From: Anadara kagoshimensis
Taxonomy: Eukaryota > Mollusca > Bivalvia > Arcoida > Arcidae
Assembly (NCBI GenBank): GCA_021292105.1
Contig: CM037871.1
Span: 35,151,997-35,215,996, forward strand
Reading direction: 5' to 3'
DNA length: 64,000 nucleotides
Shown here: in pieces, positions 12,201-22,700 of the stretch
Layout of the letters: each line of letters begins with the position of its first letter
Numbering within the stretch: the stretch's first letter is position 1
The notes under the pieces: generated by a model
What the model saw: the letters and a program-made list of their open reading frames with translations, nothing else
The model's database searches: none
What the model was told of the DNA's origin: nothing
Program-made: the position numbers and the translations under genes

Positions 12201-13816
12201 TATCAACTGGTAACAGAGTCAAAGATGATGTGAAAAATGAGATACTTAGTTGTGTAAAATATGGCGAGCAATCTTTTCACGACTTTAGAAATGGCTGTTT
12301 TGCAGATCCCTCTAGATTTGAAAAACCTATTACAAGAAACAAATTGCGCACTTTTGCATCTTTGGCACTTAAGGTTCGGGTTGAGGTGAAAGCAAAGAAA
12401 ATCATACAGCTACAGTGTTCACGTGATCTATTTGGTAGGCTTTTGTTTTTGGCAACGACAACAGATATAAACTTGCAGAAAGTTTTTGAATATCCTCTCA
12501 CTCCCGTGCCGCCAGCTCTTGCACAAATTGACGGGAATATGAATAAAACCGACAAATCAATACTTATGAAAATGTTAGAGAGCAAGGCTCATTCTGATCC
12601 TCCAGCTGCAAATCAAATTGATGCTTATGTCGTTGATGCCATGTTCCTTATACAGTTGCTGTCAAACCTACCAGATACTTTTGAAGGTGTAGCCAAAACC
12701 ATTCTCAAGCTATTATGTAAACTGGCAAAAGAAATACACTTTGTTTGTGACACATATGTCCATCCATCCATCAAAGATATTGAAAGAGATATGCGAGGAG
12801 AGAGCAGTGGACCAGATATTGTAGTAATGGGCCCAAAACAAAAGCGACCTCATGATTTCCGTTCAGCTTTGAAATCTGCTAATTTCAAGAGGTCATTACT
12901 ATCGTTTTTGCTACAAGAATGGAAGAATGATAACTATGCTGACATTCTTGCAGGCCATACATTATATTATGCAACAGAGGACCACTGCCATCAATTCTAT
13001 TGCGAAAATGATGCAACAGTAGTGTGCAGTGAAGTGTCCAATCTTGCCTGTACCCACGAGGAGGCAGATACCAGGATCACCTTACATGTGCAATACATTG
13101 CCTCAAGGTCCGATTCTCCTAACGTAGTGGTTAGAGCAAATGACACGGATGTAATGGTTATTTTATTGTATCATTGTCACCAAATACATGCAAACATATG
13201 GATGGATTCAGGCACTGACGGCACCAATACTAGGCGATTTATTGATCTAACAAAACTGTCCAATGAAATTGGGATCGAAATGTGCCAAGTTCTTCCAGCT
13301 ATCCATGCTTTCACTGGATGTGATTATACTGCAGCATTTCTTAGAAAAGGTAAAATTAGGCCTTATAATATCGTTGAAAAAAGTGCAACTTTCAGAAGCG
13401 TTTTCTCAAATATTGGAACAAATCAAAGAGTTAATGAAAGAGATATGAAGGTAATGGAATCTTTTGTCTGTGAAATGTATGGCAAAAAAAACATTAAAAC
13501 AGTAAATGAGGCACGATTTGCCATTTTCAGAGAGAAATACGCTCCAACAAATCAAACTGACCCATTAGAAAAGCTCAAAGGAGCCGATCGAGTTCACTAC
13601 CTCCTTGTAAAAGTGTTCTTGTCAGAAAATCCTCCGAACAGAATATGTTGCATATTTTTGGAAACATGCCAATTGCATTGTCCTACATTAAATACTCCAC
13701 AAGAAAATGGATGGAAAAAAGAAAATAACAAGTATGCGATTCACTGGTTTGAAGGTGAACAGATTCCGAAAGATATAAGACTGAAGATGGACAGTACAAA
13801 CTTTTACAGAGGATGA
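9248..13816 (+). CDS. Transposon-encoded 1522-aa protein with Cys/His fingers and FEN1/XPG-like C-terminal motifs
   Basis: One uninterrupted ORF fills the space between the terminal inverted repeats and is probably the element's transposase. The N-terminus has two Cys/His clusters: C27-C28 with H86/C89, and C137-x2-C140 with H193-H194, C196 and H199. These look like DNA-binding zinc fingers. The middle has a basic stretch around residues 525-550 (KSLKRKRSL, RKRPKI). Near the C-terminus three acidic motifs occur in the order seen in FEN1/XPG PIN-like nucleases: HEEADTR (about 1269), ANDTDVM (about 1297) and FTGCDYT (about 1354). FEN1-like enzymes place EAEA, D-x-D and LLGCD similarly. Academ-type transposons are known to encode an XPG-like nuclease, so that superfamily is a candidate; this is inference. 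The ORF ends STNFYRG, but an acidic tail continues in the +1 frame to 13883, suggesting a single-base change. Uncharacterised proteins with the same C-terminal motifs occur in other invertebrates. Confidence 0.85.
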   Translation: MASTRLDTSKGKQILQGDSTDETNLVCCLHVDKRFQDIEIKPFDETTWSKVAKVAEYRLSKTKSHKYKQICQDLPQNFDPKTNGYHRMCYKNFTAVSKKELESFSTVEVEEVSYTLRSHTEHLSDETSSSGIFLPVCLFCGLLTKGKKREQLGNCESLEAGEKIKNAAMVLGDTDMIARVCDIDFVAKEVKYHHSCRKHYLNLSERCIPGSAKTEYGNIRLGHEKAFKWLTEYINKNVIAQGQAVTIASLYEYYTTMLMDIGLDCSSYTIQTLEVKLLNHFKDDICMSKIGKRQGKILYPSFLDTDQIIGFHNTFLLNSKVTEAAYQLRNTILEMSKTCPQLQNPLTVNEIQKGQANPPDILMQFFKTLYTGSSTKEPSERMNRCISSAADDALFAVTNGEIKPSKHLCLGLGFKSMTGSRKIIEVLNHLGHSISYHVAETLETELAMTISDRNQLTPDGLLKIPNLSTGTAWDNYDENTETLSGSGTLHDTVGICYQNTPDEQHSMGDSLGIPQVSTTQTKSLKRKRSLDIEDPILESYRKRPKITKFQYPVKAISDPSNLNETRKRDLTWVICHHLFSNIPMWSGWNSLITVDHLPEQVIGYMDNISLPPTRLDVVSETLRRSQIVARECSDNTAIVHYDLAIAKPAMQIQSEESPKYDNIFICFGPFHIMLAYFGALGHLIEGSGGPYVLTETKVLAEGSLNGFIKGKHYNRCQRMHTILSLSFRILHFRSFLEEHGQISESLYEQLEQFITNTSSEEMQNVLEQENLKSIFDMYEAFSNDTRTGNHGSTAQYWFMYIELVELLLLFSRSCRTNDLPLFTYCLGKMCPVFFAANRPNYARWMTRYHLNLLNIDISHPQARAMLENGGLSIRRSNKSFSRIPVDMTLEQTINADAASRLTGISAFSQSYTARRRWMITRSVRSAIVGALLSKTGIRKKGDVNQELKPSRIQRDNKDVSSLIDCIKATKNPFDTEIRNEDLLCISTGNRVKDDVKNEILSCVKYGEQSFHDFRNGCFADPSRFEKPITRNKLRTFASLALKVRVEVKAKKIIQLQCSRDLFGRLLFLATTTDINLQKVFEYPLTPVPPALAQIDGNMNKTDKSILMKMLESKAHSDPPAANQIDAYVVDAMFLIQLLSNLPDTFEGVAKTILKLLCKLAKEIHFVCDTYVHPSIKDIERDMRGESSGPDIVVMGPKQKRPHDFRSALKSANFKRSLLSFLLQEWKNDNYADILAGHTLYYATEDHCHQFYCENDATVVCSEVSNLACTHEEADTRITLHVQYIASRSDSPNVVVRANDTDVMVILLYHCHQIHANIWMDSGTDGTNTRRFIDLTKLSNEIGIEMCQVLPAIHAFTGCDYTAAFLRKGKIRPYNIVEKSATFRSVFSNIGTNQRVNERDMKVMESFVCEMYGKKNIKTVNEARFAIFREKYAPTNQTDPLEKLKGADRVHYLLVKVFLSENPPNRICCIFLETCQLHCPTLNTPQENGWKKENNKYAIHWFEGEQIPKDIRLKMDSTNFYRG

Positions 13817-13883
13817 CATGGGAGAAGATGAGGATGTACGTGAATCCGACAGTAGTGATAGTGAAGACACTGATGATGAATGA
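13800..13883 (+). other. Out-of-frame acidic tail of the transposon ORF
   Basis: Just before the stop at 13814-13816, the next frame reads TFTEDDMGEDEDVRES and continues with Ser/Asp/Glu residues to a stop at 13881-13883. So acidic and in-register an extension suggests the true C-terminus, lost by one extra base near the T run at 13802-13805. Confidence 0.5.
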
Positions 13884-13971
13884 AATTATAATTCTGAATG
13901 AATACGAGTTATTTTGAACCAGCCTGTCTAAGAGCACTAACACAGTATATCCGTGAATTCGCATATCGTTA

Positions 13972-14869
13972 GCATATTGGGGTAGGGAAGAATAAATCTG
14001 GGTAATGGGTTAATGTGACGATTTTGTTACACATTATACTTGCACAATAAAGCACACACATCAGGGATTCTAAATAAAATAGTATATTGATAATCAGGCT
14101 TTTTTTGAATGCGCTACAAGACTTTAACGAATAAAGATTAAGTAAAAACGCAAAACTCGGTTGTTTAAAATTGGCCCCAAAATTGAGATTGAATGCTTAA
14201 CAAGAAGTTTTTAGTTAGAGGTCTTCAATGTTGTCACCCAAGTATTAAAGCTTACACGGTATAACAATCAGTATGGCAACTAATAGCAAAATTTGTAGTA
14301 AAGATCGATTTTTTGAGAAAATTTGCAATTTTTGGGGTAGGGGAAAGTTTTTCCACTGTGGGTGCCGCAATTTCCTACCAAATGATATGCAGCTACTTTT
14401 ATTGAATGCAAAACACATTAGGCTGCGACAATATGGTAAAACATTTCACTTAAATGCTTTTATTATTTTTTATAAGACATAAAAGAGGGCAAAATATTAA
14501 AAACGCAAAATTTTGGTCTATTTTTTCTAAAATAGTTATTTTAAAAAAAATCTGAAATGTATCAAGAAGTTTTTAACTTAAATGTCAACAATGATCATAA
14601 TTCTTGATAACCGCATCAGTAATAAGACATTTTAAGGCCATATCGCGTCCATAATGCAGAATTATCAAATTACCGAAAAACCGGCTGAAAAATGCGATTC
14701 TAGTGTAAAAACTCGCGTCTGAAAAAAAATCGGAAACGAGTTCATTCACAAGACGCCCAAATTCGAAAACTACAGACATTTTTCTATCAGAAACAACCTT
14801 CAAAGCTTTTGGCCATTGACACATATTTCAAACCCCACTAGCTCTTGGGCTATTCTGTGTGAGACAGGC
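13972..14869 (-). repeat. Right terminal inverted repeat of the large transposon
   Basis: This is the reverse complement of 7118-7134 plus 7808-8692. It is uninterrupted and ends outward in CTGTGTGAGACAG. The outer 600 bases match best, and the inner end near the GGGGTAGGGAAGAATAAAT segment carries more differences. Confidence 0.85.
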
Positions 14870-17800
14870 TTTACAAAAGGTGTAACCTTTGGGTACAATG
14901 AAAATATAGGACGTCTTTAAATGCCGTATGTTTTTATTCACCGATGCACAATCAGATAGGACAAATTAATATATCTGTTATCAGTGCATGTTCCAGGCTA
15001 TCGTCTGTACAAGTTTCACCATGAAACTGTCACTATTAGTGTTGCAATCCTCTTTTTTGCAAGTAAAACCGCTTTGTAACCACGGCGTTTTTCTCTATGT
15101 ATTCGGCGCAACCCTCTACGCATTGCCGGCACCAAACAAACTATTATTTAAGTTCATGCTTCATATTCTGGAGTTTAAATATTTATAAGCTACTCTTTTA
15201 CGTTACATAAAAATTTCAAGATGCTTTTCACCTTAAAATATTTTGTAAAGCAAAATAGCGCAGACAACCTATGTGTAACCGTAGTCTTTGGTCATTCTGC
15301 GTCGTAACGTAATGTTTGGCAGTGGTTCACTTATCAACAAGTCGGCGTAAAAATAGTGCAAACATTTTCAATTTGCGAAATAAATAATCATTCTTATATC
15401 TTAATAAAGTGTAACTATTTCTCGATAAAATGATATATTTTTTATAAAAAAAAGTGTCGATAAAATATGAGAAATAGTCTGTTTGAACCCTAGCAATTTT
15501 TTCTTTTTGATAATTTTAATATTCTTGACTACGGCTACTCAAAAATGTAGGCCCCATTTCTTTCACAATTTAATGATTATTTTTTCATTTTCAAAGCTAA
15601 AATTCTGTCATCAGAAAGTGCATATCGTGTACTAAAGTTTTATGCAAAGCATTTGGTTTATATTATATTATGACAATCGGAAAAACCCCAGGTAAAGCCA
15701 TTTTTCGGCAAAAATTGACGTGAAAACTTACGTAAAACTGGCGTGAAAACGGTCACATTTACTTTGTGCTTCTAATGCATATTAATTAAAGAGTTTGCAT
15801 TTACAATGCAACAATTTAACAACCATTTTTGTTTTAGATTTTTACACTTTAATAACTAACATTTAGGTTTAGAAAAGATTACGGAGGGGACCCGTTTTGT
15901 TTACAAATTATGAGTAATGTCCCTTGACTTGGTGACAACAAATATGTTTTATTTATTCATTTAAATTCTGCTTTCAAAATTTATGTCATATGTTAATTAC
16001 CTAATTTTTTAATGTATTTATTTTACGTTCGTCATTCTAAACAATATCATAAATAAGCTATGTAAAATGAAAAAAATAATTGATTTATTATAATCCCCAA
16101 TATTATATTTTTAACATGTAAGCAAATAAAATATAAATCATCGAAAATGATAATTAACAATTCAGGATGAAATTGAAATAAACCAATGTCAAAAAAGGTG
16201 GATTTTTTATTAGGCACTCTGGTTTCCTTCACAATACTTAATTAAATATAAGTGAAATAGTTATTGTGTGAAATAGTCACTCATACGTGTGAAAATCAAG
16301 TTAGTCCAAAAATCAAGCAAACTATTGAATCACATTGAATAGTGAATAGCTTTATCACCTCTGGATTGATTAGGGATGTTCATAAAATGTTGTTATTGTT
16401 ATATTCAGTGAGGAATTGCTGATAAACATTTTGTTGAAATCGCTTTCCACCTATTTTGCAATAAGAAGATACAATTTAAAAAAAAAATTAATGTTATGAT
16501 TTACAGTGGTCCTGGTCTAAAAGACAATGACTTAAACAACGATTTCATATATCTACGATGGATTGCATGTAGTTGATTTTTATTCATTCTAAGAGTAGTT
16601 GCAATTGACTTTCGAACTCATTGTTCACCGGATTGTTGCTGTAGTTTGATTCGAACCTCTATGTTTTTGACATGCATCTTGACCTGTAAAGGAGAGAATT
16701 AATGAATCAAAATACTGCGGCGATAGAATATATTGCATACCGGGAATAGAAGTTTTTAGAACTTGGAAACTTCATATAAAAGTTCAAATCAGCACGTGAC
16801 AAATCGCGAACTTTTACAATAACCGTTATAGTCAGACATAAAAAGAGACTTTTAGTAGAGTTGCAACGAAGTTGTACACGACTATTGATTTAGTGATTTG
16901 GGTGGCGCGCGGCCATGGGATTAATTTTTCCGGATTTTCTTTCCAAACGCCTGCTGATATTGAACTGATATTTGGTATGTGAGTCTTACCATCACGAGTT
17001 ACACATCATGATCAAGTTTGGATTTGTTCTGGTTCACTGATTTTAGTGAAATTATAGGTCATAGATTTCTTTAAAATTTCCCGGACTTTTTTCTAAACTT
17101 TCGCTGATTTTGAATTCAATTATTTGGTAAGTGAATCACACTTCATACAGAATATGAAATTGCAACTCGACTTGTGCACCCTGGTAGCTATTGATTTTTT
17201 CAAAGTTCAAATTTAATTGCTTTATCATTAACAGATGTACAGTCACTTAATATCAAATTCATTCATTCAATAAAGAAGTGCAAAGTTAACGTGATACTTT
17301 GTATATTTATAATGCGAGTATATGATTTATTTTATTTAAGGAAAGTTTATCCTAAGCTTTGCGTAATTTCGTCCAACGAAACGTCAAATGATAAAATTTG
17401 ACGTTATATTGACGCTACGCAATTGTGCACCTGATCGTGCTACTGACGATGACACTGGATTTAGTAATTCTACTGATTAATTCAGTTTGAGTTTTTAAGA
17501 ATTAAAACATTGTAATACAGGTTGTCTAATGGAAATGTATATAATGATATAAAAACATATGTAGATCTAGGCTAGTTCTGTTTCAACAGGAACAATTTTA
17601 TGTTTATGTTCTAACTTTTCTGGGAATTTCATTTTCATATGCCCATTTTTTTAAAAATCACGGTATTGAATGATAAAGTTTTAAAAATGGTATATGAAAA
17701 TTTTATAAAACTATATGGTTGTTATATGGACTCTTCTCTGCTTCTCAAGACAGTTATCGGTCGATTTATTGTAAAACTTTGGACAGTTACACCAACGACA

Positions 17801-19760
17801 GAAGAAAAACGCTGTAATATATGCCAATTATGCTACACATATACTTCAGCACATTCTCTGTGTATGTTCTCGGCTTACCGATCCGTATATATATGGACCC
17901 AGTTTTAAATTTTGGTTCATGGTATCTTTATTGTTTCACATAAATCTTACCGTCGACTGAGCTTACGTTTTACGATGATATTGAACTTACACAGATCCTA
18001 CTGAGGAAACCACCTCTCACCGCTCACGCCCAATCACTTGTTTGCCTGCTTCGATCGTCGTTCGACTAGAAATGTGCTGACATTTTATTTATGCGTATAT
18101 GTGTAAGCCTGGTCCACGCAACTGGGTTCGAGAGCATTTTCCTCCTGAAAATTTTGAAATAAAATTTTTGGCTGAGTATGGGCATTTAGCCATGAACTCG
18201 CATACATTCAATAACAACAGCAGAAATAAATGTACATGTACACGTCTTATCATCTGAGCTAGACGAAAATATTGGCTTATCATTAATAGATTGAAAGCGA
18301 AACGAAATCTTTTAGATGTGCAAAAAACTTTTTGCTGGATTTTGCTCCTTTTTTCATGTCTACAGTTTACAAATACAGGAAGACATTTGTATCATTGTAA
18401 ACGAAATTTAGGACAGAATGACAAATGACATAATTATTGGAGTAGTTTTTTATCAATAAAATATGTGCTAGCACAGGATTATTGGCTTATATGCAGGCTA
18501 CGCCACTGACACGATCTAGTTTTTTGCAGGTATTGCATGTAACTTGTTGGTGGAGATAGCTTGCCCAACCACTTGATCGTCTGCTCTGTCTGCTGTTGAT
18601 CTAGAAGCGCGCCATATAAATGCACGCATATAGAAATATCTTGTTTTTATGTAAATATTATGTATAATGAAAGTATTTGTTTGCGTAATTATGTTTAAAT
18701 TTATTGTTTATGTTCTGTCACGGTTTATAATTTTCTTATCGTGACATTGTAATCTCTTTAAAAGAGGAAATAAAGATATGATGAGTTTCAAAAATTTTAG
18801 CCTTGCTTTGAGATTGTTGTTTAGACATGGATTAGTATGCTTGGTTTTTTTTATTTGTTAAGCAATCAACAGAATATGTGTATAAATAAGCGTTACTAGG
18901 CATTCTTTCCATTGAAAAGCAAATATTCCCATTTTGATGATATTGTCCAAGTACTAGTAATCAAAAACAAACATACTTATCCATATCCAAATTTTTCTTT
19001 TTTTGACGATCTAATAGAACCTATAATAACCCAAAGAACTGACATACGGTTATCTGTGACTATAATATTTATTTATGAAATCTCCACAACTAGCCAATTA
19101 GCGAAATTACATCATAAAATATTAAAGCCTGAATGTTTTGAATGTACGAAGACAATCCTCAGTCAAATTTAGCCCGCAGAACCGAATGCAAATGCTAGTA
19201 GTTTTTATTTTACTTCTGACCACGCAGTCAGGCACTTGCTTTCATGTTTAAATTTTTTATTCAACTCACAAAAAAGATATATAGATGGTAACAGACATTG
19301 CGCATATAATACAAACAAATGGCTATACATATAATTAATTTCCCTGGTTTGCTGTCCTTTGTAATAATCCCAAACGGAAATAAATATATCCACATACAAA
19401 AACATACCACAGCCGGAGAGATAGAAGGATGTTAGTTGCGAAATGGATGTAAGTTAGGTCATGTTCTGTTCTTTAGTTCTACCGAGTAGGTTCATAGCGT
19501 TTGATTGTTTTTTTAACTGTCCGTTTCCAGATAAACTTGCTGATAATTGCACCGTTGAAAGCAAACTGATGAATGCACGGAAGTAAATTATATTGATCGA
19601 GGAAAAGTAAAATATTACTGGAAAATCCACCATGTTTATAGTTTAGATTGAGAATACATTGAAAAAGTCTACATATGAAAATCTATTTTGAGAGTCCCGC
19701 GTTCTGGACGTGTCAGTTCTGCATTAACAAAAACTGTACGAGACATTTACAAACATACTT
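14870..19760. other. 4.9-kb AT-rich stretch without a recognised gene
   Basis: Only short ORFs without domain signatures are present. The one structure noted is a diverged two-copy repeat at 16925-17215. It may be intergenic space, introns of an unseen gene or old repeats. Confidence 0.45.
16925..17215. repeat. Two diverged tandem copies of a roughly 155-bp segment
   Basis: CCGGATTTTCTTTCCAAACG followed by CTGATATTGAA and ATTTGGTATGTGA recurs about 155 bases later as CCGGACTTTTTTCTAAAC, CTGATTTTGAA and ATTTGGTAAGTGA. Similarity is partial. Confidence 0.45.
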
Positions 19761-20810
19761 TTACTGTATTGGTAATATGACATTTCGTCTTCTCAAAAAA
19801 GCATATAACAGATTTGTGAACCGTATTCGATACTCCGAACTAGATTTAATAAACAAAAGACAATTGAAACAAGAATACGAAAAATCGGCTAGTCTTGCTG
19901 CACATAATGTTAACACATTATAATCGGTTAACCCGAAGTTTTTCATATTATGCATCACCAGCATACTCATGACTATAACGTTACATACCAGGAACAGAAA
20001 ACACATTTTACATATGACCATTGTCAGTTTTTTTTCTTTTATCAATAAACGATTGCATGTTGGGAAAATCTTTCTGATGAGCATTTTGAGTTTGATAATT
20101 ACGAGTAACGTGCTTACTGCAACCAACACAAGTGATACCAACATCACCGACAAGTAGATTATACCACTAACCTCTTTTGAGAGGAAAAATGGCATAAAAA
20201 GTAAGTTCATCAAAATAGTACTCACATAGCTGATTTGTACAAGTCTTAATCCAAATTTTGGTGTCCAAATAGTTCGAAAATCAATGGGTTTAAACACAGC
20301 AAAAATTCTCTCAGTGACACAGATGGATGACATTATTCTTGAGATAAGTACTGGAACATTAAGATATGGTAAAAAGTAAGACAAAACGTCGAACCTGACG
20401 AGTATAGCTGGGTCCAGTTTGTAGATCAACATTAACGTATATCCACAAACAATAGCTAGTAAGTCAGCTACTGTTAGTCCCATCACGATGTAAATGGTGG
20501 AAGTTTTCGGTTTATACGTATATAATACTATCAATGTTACTATGTTAACGACAATACCAAATAAAGCTAAAGAAGGCAAGATTATGAAGACTATGACTCC
20601 AGAAATAGTGCCAATCCAATCCACTCCAACAATGCTGGTTACATTGGTATTGGGAATGTTCATGTCTGTATTACACAGTACACTTACTGTAGTAAGTGAA
20701 GACATATTCATAATAACCGATTGTAATAAATCTGAAACTTCGAATAATATATCTAGGTAAACTATGACTCGCCCAATACCTGTTGGCTGCTGTAAGGATA
20801 TGCTGCACAT
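19761..20810 (-). CDS. Rhodopsin-like (class A) G protein-coupled receptor, 349 aa
   Basis: A single-exon ORF with seven hydrophobic segments at roughly residues 69-98, 105-129, 144-166, 190-210, 216-240, 262-286 and 297-322. Class A landmarks are present in modified form: N89 in TM1, LTVAD (112-116) in TM2, TER-IF (166-170) in place of DRY after TM3, and NCLLF (316-320) in place of NPxxY in TM7. N-glycosylation sequons NMS (35) and NVT (56) lie in the extracellular N-terminus. The ligand is unknown; molluscan orphan and peptide receptors of this divergent type are common. The first ATG (20810) gives 349 aa, and ATGs at residues 34 and 36 are equally plausible starts. Extracellular loop 2 is only about six residues and lacks the usual cysteine, so there may be an internal deletion. 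No stop or frameshift interrupts the ORF. Confidence 0.8.
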   Translation of the reverse strand: MCSISLQQPTGIGRVIVYLDILFEVSDLLQSVIMNMSSLTTVSVLCNTDMNIPNTNVTSIVGVDWIGTISGVIVFIILPSLALFGIVVNIVTLIVLYTYKPKTSTIYIVMGLTVADLLAIVCGYTLMLIYKLDPAILVRFDVLSYFLPYLNVPVLISRIMSSICVTERIFAVFKPIDFRTIWTPKFGLRLVQISYVSTILMNLLFMPFFLSKEVSGIIYLSVMLVSLVLVAVSTLLVIIKLKMLIRKIFPTCNRLLIKEKKLTMVICKMCFLFLVCNVIVMSMLVMHNMKNFGLTDYNVLTLCAARLADFSYSCFNCLLFIKSSSEYRIRFTNLLYAFLRRRNVILPIQ

Positions 20811-20915
20811 GTATATATGATTAGCAGTTTACATGTTCTATTACAGGCAATCAGCATTGACACGCCCACTTGACCTCTCATTAGGAATACAGTGTTGATT
20901 TTATTTATTGGTATT

Positions 20916-20962
<47 letters not shown>

Positions 20963-21013
20963 TTTTTCCTGTATAGTCTCTATATGTTGACGGTGTTTAA
21001 GTGTCATCAGACT
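20811..21013. other. Spacer with a TTTA microsatellite
   Basis: It holds one end of a possible composite element (CATTGACACGCCCACTTGAC near 20858) and the microsatellite at 20915-20966. Confidence 0.4.
20915..20966. repeat. TTTA tetranucleotide microsatellite
   Basis: About 13 uninterrupted TTTA units. Confidence 0.9.
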
Positions 21014-21835
21014 AACACTGAGAAAGCCAGTGTTTGGGAATTGGAAGAACTCGCTAGGAGCTAGGTCGGGCATATAACAATTCATACCCGTTTGGCTCTA
21101 CAACATCTATTGCAACTTTGCAAGTGTGGACTCTCGCGTTGTCCTGTTGCAGCAAAACACCTTTAGTAGACAGTTTACTTTGAAAATGTTCACTGATGAT
21201 GGTTCTCGGCAGCTGGTCTAGCAAGTTTATATAATACACTCCAGTTATTGTACTTCTCTTGTGAAAAAAGTTCAATATAATACCACCTTTTGCGTCCCAA
21301 AACACTGAGGCCATCACCTTGCCAACAGATGGTTGCATTTTGAACTTCTCTGGACTCGGAGACACAGGCCCTATCCACTTACGACTTTGAGTTTATTCTC
21401 TGGCTCATAATAAAGAGTCCAAGTCTTATCTACAGTCGTCAGGCACAAGACAAACTCTCCCTTTGACCTAAAATGTTTCAACAAGGCGCTGCATACTGAT
21501 GCTCTGGTTGTCATTTCTTCACCACTAATAGATTTTGGGGACCAACGGGCTGTTAAATGTGAACTGATCATGTATGATTGTTAAAACGCCACCATGTGAA
21601 ATAACTGCGCTATTTCTTCCGCCTGAATTCGCCTATTAGAGTATACCAAATCCCGAACTTTGAAACAATGTCTTCGTCGCAGACATCCAGTTGGCATCCA
21701 GACCTGGCTTCATCTTCTAAAGACGTTCTACCGCGTTTACCCCCCCCCCCCCCCTCCCCCGAATTTAACCCGAGCATAAGATGATGCAGAAGACCCACGA
21801 ACATCGGCTAACTTTGCCTAGTTTTTCCTTGCCTG
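21014..21835 (-). pseudogene. Broken mariner-family transposase
   Basis: Minus-strand pieces in several frames follow the mariner order: SSYARVKF and KRGRTSLEDEARSG (N-terminal), then LTARWSPKS and TTVDKTWTLYYEPE (first catalytic region, DETW changed to DKTW). Next come VFWDAKGGI and LLQQDNARVHT (second catalytic D). The C-terminal PDLAPSEFFQFP is out of frame, with the third catalytic D read as E. A C/G-rich slip at 21740-21760 and several frameshifts break it. It cannot make an active enzyme. Confidence 0.8.
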
Positions 21836-22461
21836 TTTTACCTTTCAAATACAAGTAGCGAATTACAGCACGGTACTTACTTTAGAAGAAAAGCATGCCT
21901 TCGCATCACTAGTGATGCTTGACAATCAATATCTTCTTAAAGAATGGCTCGATACTTTTGCAATTTTGAAACAAGCACGGAAATCATGGCCGTGTCGGAC
22001 AATCGGAAATAGGATAGGCTGGTTACTCGTATGTACTGAAAATCGGGAGTGGGGAAGACGCGAATATAAAACTTTCGCGATTATTTTATTTTGATGTAAT
22101 TTACTTGCATTTGAACGGACCATCGTCCGACGCAAAAATAAAGATACGCGGTAGCTTTTTGTTCTCCATCATAGAATAGTGCATCAAGTTTGACCTGACC
22201 GCTTTCGTTTTGACCATAAATATTCAAATTAGATTGGGTTAAATAGACTGTGTGGTTTAGGCAAGGCAAACGTTTCATTGCCATACTGAACACCCGGTAA
22301 CCATTATTACTATCATCTACCCTTATATATCAACTTTATATAGCCCTTAAACAACACAATGGATGTGTCTGTTTGAATATTCAAATTGAAGGTCAAACGG
22401 CCAGGTTAAATTTGCGGCACCATGCCTGTTTACCTGATTGACTTTTAACGTTTATTTCAGC

Positions 22462-22465
<4 letters not shown>

Positions 22466-22497
<32 letters not shown>
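22466..22497. repeat. AT dinucleotide microsatellite
   Basis: Uninterrupted TA repeat of about 15 units. Confidence 0.85.
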
Positions 22498-22500
<3 letters not shown>

Positions 22501-22519
22501 GGTAATTATATTTTGTTAT

Positions 22520-22700
22520 GCTCAAGATAAAAAAACCAAACATACCAAACCAAGTACAAATCACAAAACTAAAGCAAAGTAAAATCTTTAATTAAAACTG
22601 GCAAATTAAGTTAAACGCGTCAATTTTCATCAGGGAAGCGAGGCTGGGTGTTCAGGAAAGGTAAGCACCTCCTGTTTAGCTAGCCACACTCGCCACGTTT
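22520..22700. repeat. Dispersed repeat segment shared with 1580-1700
   Basis: GGTAAGCACCTCCTGTTTAG followed by CTAGC, and AACTGGCAAATTAAGTT nearby, recur in inverted orientation at about 1580-1690. AACTGGCAAATTATGTT also occurs near 62771. The family is not recognised. Confidence 0.45.

Larger units (their letters stand above)
7118..14869 (+). mobile_element. Large DNA transposon with about 900-bp terminal inverted repeats and one ORF
   Basis: The outer ends are inverted copies: CTGTCTCACACAGAA at 7120-7134 and its complement at 14853-14867. Extended inverted repeats follow inward to 8692 on the left and 13972 on the right. The outer part is near identical and the inner part more diverged. 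Between them lies a single intact ORF of 1522 codons. The left repeat is interrupted at 7135-7807 by another insertion. Without it the element is about 7.1 kb. Flanks read GTTAA on the left and TTTAC on the right, so no clean target-site duplication could be fixed. Near-identical repeats and an intact ORF suggest a fairly recent insertion. Confidence 0.85.
20856..22440. mobile_element. Possible composite element around the mariner remnant
   Basis: The left side contains CACTTGACCTCTCATTAGGAA and the right side (about 22383-22440) contains GAAGGTCAAACGGCCAGG followed by TGTTTACC. These resemble the inverted ends of the better-preserved MITEs at 37149-37390 and 61665-61910. If so, a mariner and a microsatellite sit inside an older member of that family. 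Matching is partial. Confidence 0.3.

Noticed and set aside
14867-14875. TTAA target-site duplication (piggyBac type) for the large transposon
   Set aside because: The left flank has TTAA but the right has TTTA, and the protein does not look like piggyBac; not enough to assign.
20494-20760. Plus-strand ORF antisense to the GPCR
   Set aside because: Shadow of the minus-strand receptor coding sequence.
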